This document shows positions 26,021 through 34,666 of a DNA stretch of 64,000 nucleotides, piece after piece. The stretch lies in NCBI GenBank assembly GCA_039185015.1, contig JBCDAU010000007.1:98335-162334 (forward strand), given 5' to 3'. The notes below the pieces were generated by a model. It did no database searches, was not told the DNA's origin, and saw only the letters and a program-made list of their open reading frames with translations. A program made the position numbers and the translations under genes. This stretch comes from JBCBSZ01 sp039185015 (GTDB lineage: Bacteria > Actinomycetota > Acidimicrobiia > Acidimicrobiales > Poriferisodalaceae). Positions within the stretch are counted from its first letter, which is position 1. The number at the start of each line of letters is the position of its first letter.

Positions 26021-26922
26021 CCCTTCAGGCCCGACGAGGCCACGGATTGCACGAACCACTTCTGGAAGACCAGGTAGAGCGCCAGCACCGGCATCGTCAT
26101 GACGGCGGCGAAGGCGAACACGTCACCGAAGGGCACCTGGGGGTCGACGAACAGCACCTGCATGGCGACGGGCAGCGGCCGCACCTCGGGGCCGCGCGTG
26201 ACCATCAGGGGCCAGAAGAACGAGCCCCACACGAACAGCGCCTGCAGGATGCCGACCGTCGCGAACGCGGGCTTCGAGAGCGGGACGATGATGCGGCGGT
26301 AGATCGTCCACCGGCTCGCTCCGTCGATGAGCGCCGCCTCCTCGATCTCCTTCGGGAGCCCGATGAAGGCTTGGTAGAAGAGGAAGATGAAGAAGGGGTT
26401 CGCCACGAACGGCACGATCTGGACGTGGTAGGTGTCGAGCCAACCGAGCCGGTTGACGATGAGCAGCAGCGGCACCGACACGCTCTGGAACGGCACGATC
26501 ATGAGGGCGACGATGAAGCCGAGCACGACGTTGCGCCCGATCCACTGGAGGCGGGCGAGCGCGTAGGCGCACATCGAGTTCACGACCAGGCCGAGCCCGA
26601 CGGTCACGACGGTGATCAACGCGCTGTTGAACAGCGCCCGGGTGACGCCGTCCCGGTCGAAGATGTCCGCGTAGTTCTCGAAGGAGAACGCACGAGGGAT
26701 GAAGGCCCAGATGGTCCGCTGGTCGGCGATGATCTGCGTCTCGTTCGGTTGGAGCGAGAGCACGATCATCGCGACGACCGGGAAGACGAAGAACACCGCG
26801 AGCAGGGTCATCCCCGCGTAGGTGATGAGTCGGCCGATCAGGACGCGCCGACGGTTCGCCGCCGCGGCCTCATGCTCGAGGGCCGGGCTGGTCACGGGTT
26901 CGGACGAGGTCGTCGCGGTCAT
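26017..26922 (-). CDS. Carbohydrate ABC transporter permease (MalG type)
   Basis: A 301-residue permease with six predicted helices and the EAA loop (EEAALIDGASRWTIYRR) that contacts the ATPase. It has the long N-terminal cytoplasmic extension of the CUT1 MalG family. It overlaps the partner permease by one base and the GH32 gene by four. No ATPase gene is nearby, so a shared MsiK-like ATPase is expected elsewhere. Confidence 0.9.
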   Translation of the reverse strand: MTATTSSEPVTSPALEHEAAAANRRRVLIGRLITYAGMTLLAVFFVFPVVAMIVLSLQPNETQIIADQRTIWAFIPRAFSFENYADIFDRDGVTRALFNSALITVVTVGLGLVVNSMCAYALARLQWIGRNVVLGFIVALMIVPFQSVSVPLLLIVNRLGWLDTYHVQIVPFVANPFFIFLFYQAFIGLPKEIEEAALIDGASRWTIYRRIIVPLSKPAFATVGILQALFVWGSFFWPLMVTRGPEVRPLPVAMQVLFVDPQVPFGDVFAFAAVMTMPVLALYLVFQKWFVQSVASSGLKG

Positions 26923-27881
26923 CAGGCGATCTCCCGCTCTTCACGGAGCAACCGTCGCTGCGCGAAGGCAACGATCAACACCAGCACGAAGTAGAAGACG
27001 CCGAGGGCCGAGCCGAGGCCGACCTGGCCCTGGCGGAAGCCGAAGGTGATAAGTCGCAGGATCATCGTCTGGGTCGCGTCCTGCGGGCCGCCCTGGGTCA
27101 TGATCTCGACCTGGTCGAAGAGCGCGAAGGCCAGGATCGTGGTCGAGAGGACGACGAAGATCGTCGTGTTCTTCAGCTGTGGGACGGTCACGTAGCGGAA
27201 CTGCTGCCAGGTCGACGCTCCGTCGATGCGGGCCGCCTCGTAGAGGCTGTTGGGGATGGCCTGGAGCCCGGCGAGGTAGATGACCATCTGGAAGCCGACG
27301 CCCTGCCAGATCGACATGATGATGATCGCCGCCCTGGCGCCGTTCTGGTCGAGCACCCAGTTCAGGAAGCCGAACCGCTCGGGCGTGAGGAAGCCGAAGG
27401 AGACCGTGTCGAGCACGGCGTTGATGAGGCCGCTGGTCGGGTTGAAGAAGAAGGTCCACATCACGGCGACCACGACCATCGTGACGGCGACCGGAGCGAA
27501 GTAGATCGTCCGGAAGACGTTGCGGAACCGGAGCTTCTGGTTCACGAGGACGGCGAGTCCGAGGGCGAAGGCCGTCTGCACCGGGACCACGACCAGCACG
27601 AAGATGGCGTTGAAGATGAGGCCGGAGCGGAAGCTCTCGTCCTCGAACAGCCGTCGGTAGTTCCGGAACCCCACCCACTCGGTCGGCAGGTTCGGGTTCG
27701 GGACCAGGCGCTGGTCCGTGAAGGACGAGTAGATCGCCACCAGGAACGGGGCGAGCAGGAAGGCGCTCAACAGGATGATCGCCGGTGCGGCGAACATCCA
27801 GGCCTCGAGGTTCTCTCGTCGTCGTCGTGCTCGGCGGCCGGCGGTGCGCTCCGCTGAGCCGTCAACGGTCGTGGTCATCAC
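26922..27881 (-). CDS. Carbohydrate ABC transporter permease (MalF type)
   Basis: A 319-residue CUT1-family permease with an EAA loop (YEAARIDGASTWQQF) and about six helices. The N-terminal 25 residues are basic and cytoplasmic. With the MalG-type partner it forms the membrane channel of the sugar importer. A strong hairpin lies between it and the upstream binding-protein gene. Confidence 0.9.
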   Translation of the reverse strand: MMTTTVDGSAERTAGRRARRRRENLEAWMFAAPAIILLSAFLLAPFLVAIYSSFTDQRLVPNPNLPTEWVGFRNYRRLFEDESFRSGLIFNAIFVLVVVPVQTAFALGLAVLVNQKLRFRNVFRTIYFAPVAVTMVVVAVMWTFFFNPTSGLINAVLDTVSFGFLTPERFGFLNWVLDQNGARAAIIIMSIWQGVGFQMVIYLAGLQAIPNSLYEAARIDGASTWQQFRYVTVPQLKNTTIFVVLSTTILAFALFDQVEIMTQGGPQDATQTMILRLITFGFRQGQVGLGSALGVFYFVLVLIVAFAQRRLLREEREIA

Positions 27882-27934
27882 TTCCCCCTGGTCTCGACGT
27901 CTCCCCAGACGTCAGCCGTGTGTGATGCGACCCG

Positions 27935-27981
27935 ACGTGGGCTCCGGACCTGTTTGAGGTTGGGAACACCGGAGCCCACGT
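27935..27981 (-). promoter_or_regulatory. Intercistronic hairpin after the sugar-binding protein gene
   Basis: A 13-base-pair perfect inverted repeat (ACGTGGGCTCCGG at 27935-27947 with CCGGAGCCCACGT at 27969-27981) around a 21-base loop. It sits in the 157-base gap between the binding-protein gene and the first permease gene, with no clear T run. It fits an mRNA-stabilising or partial-termination element that keeps binding protein in excess over permease. Confidence 0.6.
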
Positions 27982-28038
27982 GGGTCGGGGGCGGGCGACG
28001 AGCTCAGGGTCGCCGTCGCCCACCCGGATGTGGAGTGC

Positions 28039-29415
28039 TCAGCTGCCCGTCGGGTAGCCGGCGTTGTCCTCGATGTTCTGGTCGATGGCCTCGGCGGCCG
28101 AGGTGAGCTCGGACTGCACGTCGGCACCGGCGATGATGTCAGCGACGGCGGAGGCGAACTCCTCGGTCACGGTGGCGTAGCCCGGGAAGATCGGCCGGGG
28201 AACACCACGTCCCTCGGCGAGCTGCTGGGCGAACACCTCGAGCGGAGCCCCTTCGCCGTACAGCGACGACTGCTCGAGCGCCGACAGGCGGGACGGAACG
28301 GCCCCGTTGCCGTCGGTCATCCGGAGGATCTCCTCGACCGAGACGAGGTGCTCGAGCACCTCCCATGCGGCGTCGGGGTCTTCGCATCCGCTGGAGATGC
28401 CGTAGTTCCACGAACCCATCCCCGTGACGGCCTCGCCGCCGAAGTTCGGCATCGGCAGGACGAGCAGGTCGTCACCGAGTCCTTCGACGTTGACGCCGTA
28501 CTGCCAGTGACCGACGAAGGCGACGGCCGCGGTCTGGGCGCCGTGGAACGAGTCGTCGCCCGCGGCCGCCGGGTCGACCCAGCCGTTCTCGAACCAGCCC
28601 TGGAAGGTCTCCATGGCCTCGACCGATGCCGCCCCGTCGAGCACGCCCGTGGCGGACAGGTAGTCGCTGCGATCGACGAGGTCGCCGCCGAACGACTGCA
28701 GGATCGGCGAGAAGCCGTAGGTGTACCACTCGCCCTGGCCGTAGTTGGTCTTGAGGTCGAGCGGGAACTCGATCTCGGGCAACTCGGCGAGCGCGGCGAG
28801 TCCGGCCTCGAACTCGTCGAGCGTCCACGGCTCGTCGAAGGTCGGGATCCGCACGCCTGCCGCGTCGAGGTAGGAGCCGTTGGCGTACATGCCGAGACCG
28901 GAGTCGAACTGGCCGAGGCTGTACAGCTGACCGTTGTACGTGCCCTGGTCGATGATCGAGGGCAGGAAGTCGGCGCGCAGCTCGTCCGAGACGTACTCGT
29001 CGATCGGGATCAGGAACTCCGACCAGGCGAAGTTGTAGACGAACGGCCCGTCGAAGTCGAGCAGGCACGGCAGATCGCCGGCGAGCGCGGCGGCGTTGAC
29101 CTGATCGGTGTACGTGCCACCGGGGATGTCGGTCTTGTCGATCTGGATGTCGGTGCGCGACGCGTTGAAGGCATCGACGGCCGCGTCGGTGGCCTCCTGC
29201 TCCTCGGGTGTGCCGGTGTGCCACCACATGGAGACGGTCACGGCGTCGCCGGAAGCCCCGCCGTCGTCGCCACCGCCGCCACCTCCGCCGCCGTCGGACG
29301 ACGCCTCGCTGGAGCTGTCGTCGCCGGAGCTGTCGTCGTCGGAATCACCGCAGGCCGCGATCAGCAACGCCATCGCAGCCAGCACGGCAAGGATCCGAAG
29401 GATCGATCGGTGCAT
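28039..29415 (-). CDS. Extracellular sugar-binding lipoprotein (ABC family 1)
   Basis: A 458-residue binding protein. The lipoprotein signal ends in LLIAACGDS, followed by an acidic/Gly linker. The mature region has the family 1 pattern (VTVSMWWHTGTPEEQ, WTLDEFEAGLAAL, GHWQYGV). It is the first gene of the import operon and faces the divergent LacI regulator. The downstream GH32 suggests sucrose, fructo-oligosaccharides or levan fragments as ligand (inference). Confidence 0.9.
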   Translation of the reverse strand: MHRSILRILAVLAAMALLIAACGDSDDDSSGDDSSSEASSDGGGGGGGGDDGGASGDAVTVSMWWHTGTPEEQEATDAAVDAFNASRTDIQIDKTDIPGGTYTDQVNAAALAGDLPCLLDFDGPFVYNFAWSEFLIPIDEYVSDELRADFLPSIIDQGTYNGQLYSLGQFDSGLGMYANGSYLDAAGVRIPTFDEPWTLDEFEAGLAALAELPEIEFPLDLKTNYGQGEWYTYGFSPILQSFGGDLVDRSDYLSATGVLDGAASVEAMETFQGWFENGWVDPAAAGDDSFHGAQTAAVAFVGHWQYGVNVEGLGDDLLVLPMPNFGGEAVTGMGSWNYGISSGCEDPDAAWEVLEHLVSVEEILRMTDGNGAVPSRLSALEQSSLYGEGAPLEVFAQQLAEGRGVPRPIFPGYATVTEEFASAVADIIAGADVQSELTSAAEAIDQNIEDNAGYPTGS

Positions 29416-29457
29416 GGTCCCTCCCTCTGGGCCGCCCGTTGGTCCCCCGAGCGGCTA

Positions 29458-29503
29458 CTGATACGAAACACTAAATCGTATTAGTAGCTCGGGCAAGAGC
29501 TAC
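29458..29503. promoter_or_regulatory. LacI operator candidates
   Basis: An interrupted palindrome CTxATACGA-9-TCGTATxAG at 29458-29484, and a second inverted repeat GTAGCTC-6-GAGCTAC at 29484-29503. They lie between the divergent binding-protein gene and lacI-type gene, the usual place for autoregulated LacI control. The local AT content is higher than in the flanking genes. Confidence 0.65.
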
Positions 29504-29514
29504 GATCGGGCTTC

Positions 29515-30564
29515 GTGGCGGGAAACGGGAAGCGGCGACCGTCGATGAACGACGTCGCCCGCGCAGCAGGGGTCTCACAGACGACGGTGTCGTTGGTGCT
29601 GAACGACCCCGAGAACTCAGGGATCCCGCAGGCCACACAGGAGCGCGTCCTCGAAGCGGTGAAGACCGTGGGCTATCGCACCAACCGCCTCGCCCGCGCC
29701 ATGCGACTGTCGCGGACCGACACGCTCGGCTTCGTCGCCGACGACATCGCCACCTCGCCGTACGCCAACCGCATGATCAAGGGCGCCCAGGACGCGGCCT
29801 GGGAAGCAGGGCGGTTGCTGCTGATCGTGAACACCGGCGCCCTCGATCGTCCCGACCACGGCTCGCGCGAGCGAGCGGCGGTCGAGCAGCTCCTCGAGCG
29901 TCAGGTCGACGGCATCGTGCTGGCCGCGATGTTCCACCGCGTGATCGATCCGCCGCCCGCACTGGCCGAGGTGCGGTCGGTCCTCCTCGACGCACGGGCC
30001 GAGGACGACTCGATGTCCTCAGTGGTGCCCGACGAGTACGAGGCGGCCCACACCGCCACGCGCTACCTGCTGGACCACGGCCACACCCGGATCGCCCACA
30101 TGACGACGAACTACCCGAGCGCGGCCCCCAAGCTCCGGCTGGCGGGTTACCGGGATGCGCTCCTCCAGCGGGGTGTGACCCCCGATCCGAAGCTCGAGGT
30201 CACCGGGATCAGCAACACGCCGGGTGGGCGGGAGATGATGGAACGCCTGCTTCGCCTGTCGACGCCCCCGACGGCGGTGTTCTGCTACAACGACCAGGCC
30301 GCCATGGGGGCCTACCAGGCCGCCGCCGCGCACGGGATCGGCATCCCCGACGACCTGTCGATCGTCGGCTTCGACGATCAGGAGCTGATCGCCGCCGACG
30401 TGGTCCCCGGTCTGAGCACCATGAAGTTGCCCCATCACGAGATGGGCCGGTGGGCCGTCGACCGTCTGCTCGACGAGAGCGACGAGCCCACGCACGCTCG
30501 GATGCGGTGCGAGCTGATCGAGCGTGACTCGGTCGCCCGAGTCACGGACGCATCGAGCTCCTAG
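29515..30564 (+). CDS. LacI-family transcriptional repressor
   Basis: A 349-residue regulator with the LacI HTH (about residues 11-31: NDVARAAGVSQTTVSLVLND) and hinge helix (RTNRLARAMR). The periplasmic-binding-like effector domain ends with GFDDQELIAADVVPGLSTM. It is divergent from the sugar import operon and is its probable repressor, relieved by an imported sugar. GTG start at 29515. Its end overlaps the convergent citrate synthase gene by four bases. Confidence 0.9.
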   Translation: MAGNGKRRPSMNDVARAAGVSQTTVSLVLNDPENSGIPQATQERVLEAVKTVGYRTNRLARAMRLSRTDTLGFVADDIATSPYANRMIKGAQDAAWEAGRLLLIVNTGALDRPDHGSRERAAVEQLLERQVDGIVLAAMFHRVIDPPPALAEVRSVLLDARAEDDSMSSVVPDEYEAAHTATRYLLDHGHTRIAHMTTNYPSAAPKLRLAGYRDALLQRGVTPDPKLEVTGISNTPGGREMMERLLRLSTPPTAVFCYNDQAAMGAYQAAAAHGIGIPDDLSIVGFDDQELIAADVVPGLSTMKLPHHEMGRWAVDRLLDESDEPTHARMRCELIERDSVARVTDASSS

Positions 30565-31829
30565 CGGTTGGCGAGCTGGACGTACGAGCGCTCGTCCGAG
30601 CCCCGGTACAGCTGGCGCGGTCGCGTGATCTTCTGCTCCGGGTCGTCGAGCAGCTCCATGTAGTGCGCGAGCCAGCCCGGCGTCCGGCCGATGGCGAAGA
30701 GCACCGTGAACATGTCCATCGGGAAGCCCATCGCCTCGTAGATGAGGCCGGAGTAGAAGTCGACGTTCGGGTAGAGCCGACGATCGATGAAGTAGCTGTC
30801 GGACAGCGCGACCTCTTCGAGCTTCAGCGCGATGTCGAGCAGGGGGTTGGTGCCGGTGACCTTGAAGACGTCGTCGGCGGTCTGCTTGATCTGCGTGGCC
30901 CGGGGGTCGTACGCCTTGTAGACGCGATGACCGAAGCCCTGGAGCTTGGTCTCGCCGGCCTTCACCTTCTCGACGTAGGCCGGGACGTTCTCGAGGTCGC
31001 CGATCTCGTGGAGCATCTTGATCACGGCCTCGTTGGCGCCACCGTGGAGCGGCCCGTAGAGGGCGCACGTGGCGGCAGCGAGGGCGCTGTAGGGATCGGC
31101 GTGCGACGAGCCGACCGTGCGCATCGTGGTGGTCGAGCAGTTCTGCTCGTGGTCGGCGTGGAGGATGAAGAGCTGGTCGAGCGCCTTGGCGAGCACCGGG
31201 TCGGGCTCATAGGTCGGGTTGGCGATCGAGAACATCATCGACAAGAAGTTGCCGGTGTAGTCGAGGTCGTTGCGTGGGTAGACCCGTGGGAGGCCGAGGC
31301 TCTGCTTGTACGCGAACGCCGCGATGGTGGGCAGCTTGGCGATGAGCCGCTGCACCTGGATCAGCAGGATGTCCTTGTCGAAGATGTCCTTGGCCTCGGG
31401 GTAGAAGGTCGACAGCGCCGCCGTCGACGACACCACGACGCCCATCGGGTGGGCGTCGTAGCGGAACGACTTCATGAACTCCGAGATGTCCTCGTGGATG
31501 TAGGTGTGGTGCGTGATCTGGTAGATCCACTCCGCGAGCTGGTCCTCGGTCGGCAGCTCGCCGTGGATCAGCAGGTACGACACCTCGAGGAACGACGAGT
31601 GCTCGGCGAGCTGCTCGATCGGGTAGCCGCGGTAGCGCAGGATGCCGTTCTCACCGTCGACGAGCGTGATGTCGCTCGAACACGAGGCGGTCGACAGGAA
31701 CGCCGGGTCGTAGAGCCGGAGCGTCGGATCGAGCTGCCGGAGCGCCGACGACGGGAACTGGCCCTTCTCCAGATCAACGGTGACGGTCTCGCCGGTGCGA
31801 TTGTCCGTGATCGTGACCGATTCAGGCAC
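30561..31829 (-). CDS. gltA: Citrate synthase
   Basis: A 422-residue type II-like citrate synthase condensing acetyl-CoA with oxaloacetate. The catalytic residues are visible in LHADHEQNCSTTT (His), GPLHGGANEAV (His) and NVDFYSG (Asp). A 171-base gap upstream probably holds the promoter. Two aconitase genes lie 5.3 kb away on the same strand, so the TCA-cycle entry steps are clustered here. Confidence 0.95.
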   Translation of the reverse strand: MPESVTITDNRTGETVTVDLEKGQFPSSALRQLDPTLRLYDPAFLSTASCSSDITLVDGENGILRYRGYPIEQLAEHSSFLEVSYLLIHGELPTEDQLAEWIYQITHHTYIHEDISEFMKSFRYDAHPMGVVVSSTAALSTFYPEAKDIFDKDILLIQVQRLIAKLPTIAAFAYKQSLGLPRVYPRNDLDYTGNFLSMMFSIANPTYEPDPVLAKALDQLFILHADHEQNCSTTTMRTVGSSHADPYSALAAATCALYGPLHGGANEAVIKMLHEIGDLENVPAYVEKVKAGETKLQGFGHRVYKAYDPRATQIKQTADDVFKVTGTNPLLDIALKLEEVALSDSYFIDRRLYPNVDFYSGLIYEAMGFPMDMFTVLFAIGRTPGWLAHYMELLDDPEQKITRPRQLYRGSDERSYVQLANR

Positions 31830-32000
31830 GTGGTTCTCCCAACTCGTCGATGCGCGTTCGACGGGGCCGAACGACGGCGGCGCTGCCGGCGGACTCCCCG
31901 AACGAGCCGCACGTTACAGCGTCCGTGTGGCGATGAGGGACCCGACGCGGCCGGGGACTCGCCGACCGATGGATGTCGACGACGTCCGAGCGCGCGACGC

Positions 32001-33356
32001 CTAGAGCGGCGTGTTGTCGTGGACCCGGTGAGGGAGTCGTTCGCGCTTCGACGAGAGCAGGTCGAGCGCCGCGCTGAGGTGCTGTCGGGTCGCCGCGGGA
32101 TCGATGACCTCGTCGACGAGTCCCCGCTCGGCCGCGACGAACGGGTTGAGCAGCCGTTCCTCGTAGTCGGCGACGAAGGCGGCCTTGCCGTCGTCGTCCT
32201 CGCGGCGGGCGAGGATCTCCGCGGCCTGGCTCGCGCCCATGACGGCGAGCTCGGCGGTCGGCCAGGCGAGGCAGATGTCGTTGCCCATCGCCTTGGAGTC
32301 CATGACGATGTACGCCCCGCCGTAGGACTTGCGCAGCACGACGCAGACCCGGGGGACCGTCGCCCGTGCGTAGGCGAACGCGAGCTGGGCGCCGTGGCGG
32401 ATCATGCCTCGCCACTCGAGGTCCTTGCCCGGGTAGAAGCCGGGGGTGTCGACCAGCGTGACCAACGGCAGGTTGTAGGCATCGCAGAAGGCGACGAAAC
32501 GGGCACCCTTCTGGCTCGCCGGGATGTCGAGCGTGCCCGCGACGGCCATCGGCTGGTTGGCCACGATGCCCACCGGGTGCCCGCCGATGGACGCGAGCGC
32601 GGTGACGAGGTTGGGCGCCCAGCCGGCTCGCAGCTCGAGGATCTCGCCGTCGTCGACGACGGCCCGGGCGATGTCGCGCACGTCGTAGCTCCCGGTCGAG
32701 GAGCGGGGGAGCAGGTCGAGCAGCTCGGGGGTCGGGCGCTGCGGATGGTCGCCCGTGGCGATGATCGGCGGAGCCACGTCGGCGTGGTCGGGGAGCAGCG
32801 AGAGCAGTGCGGTGATCGCCGCCTCGGCCTCGGGCTCGTCGTCGACGATCATCGAGGCGACGCCGGTCGAACGGTAATGCGCACCGGAGCCCCCGAGGGT
32901 GCCGGTGTCGATCTGCACGCCGGTCATCATCTCCACCATGATCGGCCCGCTCACGAAGGCGTACGCCTCCCGGGTCATGACCACGTGGTCGGCGAGGCCG
33001 ACGAGCAGCGCCGAGCCCGACACCGCCGGGCCGGTCACGGCAACCAGGAACGGCACCACGCCGCTGAGGTTCGCGATCTCGGCCGCCGCACGGCCCCAGC
33101 CGATGACGGCGGCGACGCCCTCCTCGACGTCGGCGCCCGACGATGCGACGAACCAGACCAGCGGGATGCGCTGCTCGCGGGCGAGGCGGGCCGCGTCGGT
33201 CATGAGCTCACCGTCCGCGGGGGTCAGCGCGCCGCGCTTGGTCGACGGATCCATCCGGACGACGACCGCTCTCCGGTCGCCGAGCAGTTCGACGGCCGCG
33301 CTCACCGTGCCCGGTGCTGCCGATCGGAGTGGGAGTCGGTTGAGGACGGTCGCCAT
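32001..33356 (-). CDS. Acyl-CoA carboxylase carboxyltransferase (beta) subunit
   Basis: A 451-residue carboxyltransferase with two crotonase-like halves. The oxyanion-hole glycines are in VTGPAVSGSALL (first half) and LRKSYGGAYIVM (second half), with LVDTPGFYPG as in propionyl-/acetyl-CoA carboxylase beta subunits. It is somewhat short at the N-terminus relative to PccB/AccD5 (about 520). The biotin-carboxylase subunit is not in the window. ATG 33356 lies 13 bases after the LysR stop. Confidence 0.87.
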   Translation of the reverse strand: MATVLNRLPLRSAAPGTVSAAVELLGDRRAVVVRMDPSTKRGALTPADGELMTDAARLAREQRIPLVWFVASSGADVEEGVAAVIGWGRAAAEIANLSGVVPFLVAVTGPAVSGSALLVGLADHVVMTREAYAFVSGPIMVEMMTGVQIDTGTLGGSGAHYRSTGVASMIVDDEPEAEAAITALLSLLPDHADVAPPIIATGDHPQRPTPELLDLLPRSSTGSYDVRDIARAVVDDGEILELRAGWAPNLVTALASIGGHPVGIVANQPMAVAGTLDIPASQKGARFVAFCDAYNLPLVTLVDTPGFYPGKDLEWRGMIRHGAQLAFAYARATVPRVCVVLRKSYGGAYIVMDSKAMGNDICLAWPTAELAVMGASQAAEILARREDDDGKAAFVADYEERLLNPFVAAERGLVDEVIDPAATRQHLSAALDLLSSKRERLPHRVHDNTPL

Positions 33357-33369
33357 GCGACCGGCGAGC

Positions 33370-34320
33370 CTACTGCTCGGCGCCACTCGTCCCGGGGGGA
33401 TCGCCCCGGGTCTCGGCGGCGTGGATGCCGTCGACGAGCGCGGCCTGCTCGATCACCGTCTCTCTCAGCACGCGGGTCACCGCCCGTCCCGGCGCCGACG
33501 GCAGCGCACGGCTGTGACGGACGAGGCCGACGCGACGTCGGGGCGCTTCTTCGATGGGGACGCTGCGCCAGTCGCCGGCGCTCGTGCCGACCATGGCGGT
33601 CACGGGCACGACCGTCGGGCCGAAGCCGTCGATCGCCAGCGAGGCCATGAGGCGGACGCCGTCGATCTGCACGAGCGGATCGAGCTGGACGTCGACGTCG
33701 CTGGCCACGCGATCGAGGACGTCGCGGACGGCGTTGCCCGGCGGGCCGAGCAGGAGTGGATGGCGGGCGAGCTCCACGAGGTCGACCGAGTCCAGCTCGG
33801 CCAGCGGGTGGTTGGTCGGCGTCACGCAGACGAGCTCCTCGTCGAAGAGGATCTCGACGTCGAAGTCCGGGTCGGCGATGGGCAGGTTGACGATCGACTG
33901 CTCGATCCGTCCGGCGATGACCTGCGGGAGCAGGCCGGTGGTGGTCGCCTCGACGAGCACGAGCTCGACGCCGGGGTGCTGTTCGAGCAGTCCTTCGACC
34001 AGCGGCGCTGTCAGCCACCGGCTCGTCGTGCCGACCATGCCGAGCAGCGTTCGTCCGGAGACCTCGCCCTGGACGGACGCCAGGTCGTTGGTCAGGGCGG
34101 CGAGCTCGGCGTGGACCCGACGAGCCCGCTGCACGACGACCTCGCCGGCGCGGGTGAGGCGACCGGCCCCGCGGTCGACGAGCTCGACCGCGAGCTCTCG
34201 CTCCAGCTTCGCGATGTGCGAGGAGACGTTGGACTGGACGGTGTGCAGTGCCGTCGCAGCGGCCGAGAACGTGCGGTGCTCGGCGACGGCGACGAGCGTG
34301 TCGAGCTGTCGGAGATCCAT
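33370..34320 (-). CDS. LysR-family transcriptional regulator
   Basis: A 316-residue regulator with the LysR HTH (residues about 2-60: LRQLDTLVAVAEHRTFSAAA) and an effector domain. It is upstream of, and co-directional with, the acyl-CoA carboxylase subunit. It faces the 6C RNA across a perfect palindrome at 34338-34358, 18 bases ahead of its own start. It may control itself and the carboxylase gene. Confidence 0.86.
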   Translation of the reverse strand: MDLRQLDTLVAVAEHRTFSAAATALHTVQSNVSSHIAKLERELAVELVDRGAGRLTRAGEVVVQRARRVHAELAALTNDLASVQGEVSGRTLLGMVGTTSRWLTAPLVEGLLEQHPGVELVLVEATTTGLLPQVIAGRIEQSIVNLPIADPDFDVEILFDEELVCVTPTNHPLAELDSVDLVELARHPLLLGPPGNAVRDVLDRVASDVDVQLDPLVQIDGVRLMASLAIDGFGPTVVPVTAMVGTSAGDWRSVPIEEAPRRRVGLVRHSRALPSAPGRAVTRVLRETVIEQAALVDGIHAAETRGDPPGTSGAEQ

Positions 34321-34337
34321 CAGCGCAGGCTAGCCGT

Positions 34338-34358
34338 CCCATCTCATCGAGAGATGGG
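34338..34358. promoter_or_regulatory. Palindrome at the LysR promoter
   Basis: A perfect 8-base inverted repeat, CCCATCTC (34338-34345) and GAGATGGG (34351-34358), with a five-base centre. Its position 18 bases before the lysR-type start fits an autoregulatory LysR box. It is also 20 bases upstream of the 6C promoter, so it may affect that too. Confidence 0.55.
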
Positions 34359-34377
34359 AAGTATCTGATCTAGCTGC

Positions 34378-34406
34378 TTGGCAGATGGCCGGTGCGTCCG
34401 TAGGGT
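34378..34406 (+). promoter_or_regulatory. Promoter of the 6C-type RNA
   Basis: A -35 box TTGGCA (34378-34383) is separated by exactly 17 bases from a -10 box TAGGGT (34401-34406). Transcription would begin about 34413, directly before the first hairpin. The match to the housekeeping sigma consensus is good for a GC-rich genome. Confidence 0.65.
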
Positions 34407-34412
34407 GATCAA

Positions 34413-34617
34413 CACAACGGGAGCAACACACCGATCCCCCTCGGTAGCTCCCCTCAACGGCCCGGCTTGTTGGATCCCCCTCCCGAATGCCGGGCCCGCC
34501 ACCACGCCTCATATGGGATCCCCCTCCCCGCTGTGGTGGCCCTGGGTTCGAGTTCCCCGCTCGGAGCCCAGAAGACATCGAGGCGGTCACCTCCCCAGGT
34601 GGCCGCCTCTTGTCGTT
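34413..34617 (+). ncRNA. 6C-type small RNA
   Basis: The 345-base gap between lysR and the HAD-PlsC gene holds a chain of C-loop hairpins. Stem 1 is GGGAGC/GCTCCC (34419-34452) with inner CCGA/TCGG around TCCCCC. Stem 2 is CCCGGC/GCCGGG (34461-34494). Stem 3 is GCCACCAC/GTGGTGGC (34498-34540). Stem 4 is CTGGG/CCCAG (34542-34571). Loops 1-3 each show GATCCCCCTC. C-rich loops are the mark of the actinobacterial 6C RNA, and in Mycobacterium 6C/B11 also lies next to a HAD-family gene, as here. Promoter and terminator bound it. Exact family membership needs a covariance search. Confidence 0.75.
34580..34616 (+). terminator. Terminator of the 6C-type RNA
   Basis: A 13-base-pair stem with one G-U pair (34580-34592 with 34597-34609), a CCCC loop, and a trailing TTGTCGTTTT. 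It ends about 50 bases before the HAD-PlsC start, so that gene needs its own start of transcription or read-through. Confidence 0.8.
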
Positions 34618-34666
34618 TTCGCGCCGGGGCTGCCCGGGGTCGCGGTGCCGAGTAGCGTCGGCGCTC

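Noticed and set aside
30663..33650. Long plus-strand open frame across citrate synthase and the carboxylase
   Set aside because: Antisense to two well-supported enzymes; Arg/Val/Gly/Asp-rich translation without domains.
34542..34571. T-arm-like GGTTCGAGTTCC, considered as part of a tRNA or tmRNA
   Set aside because: No acceptor, D or anticodon arm fits around it; it forms the fourth hairpin of the 6C-type RNA.
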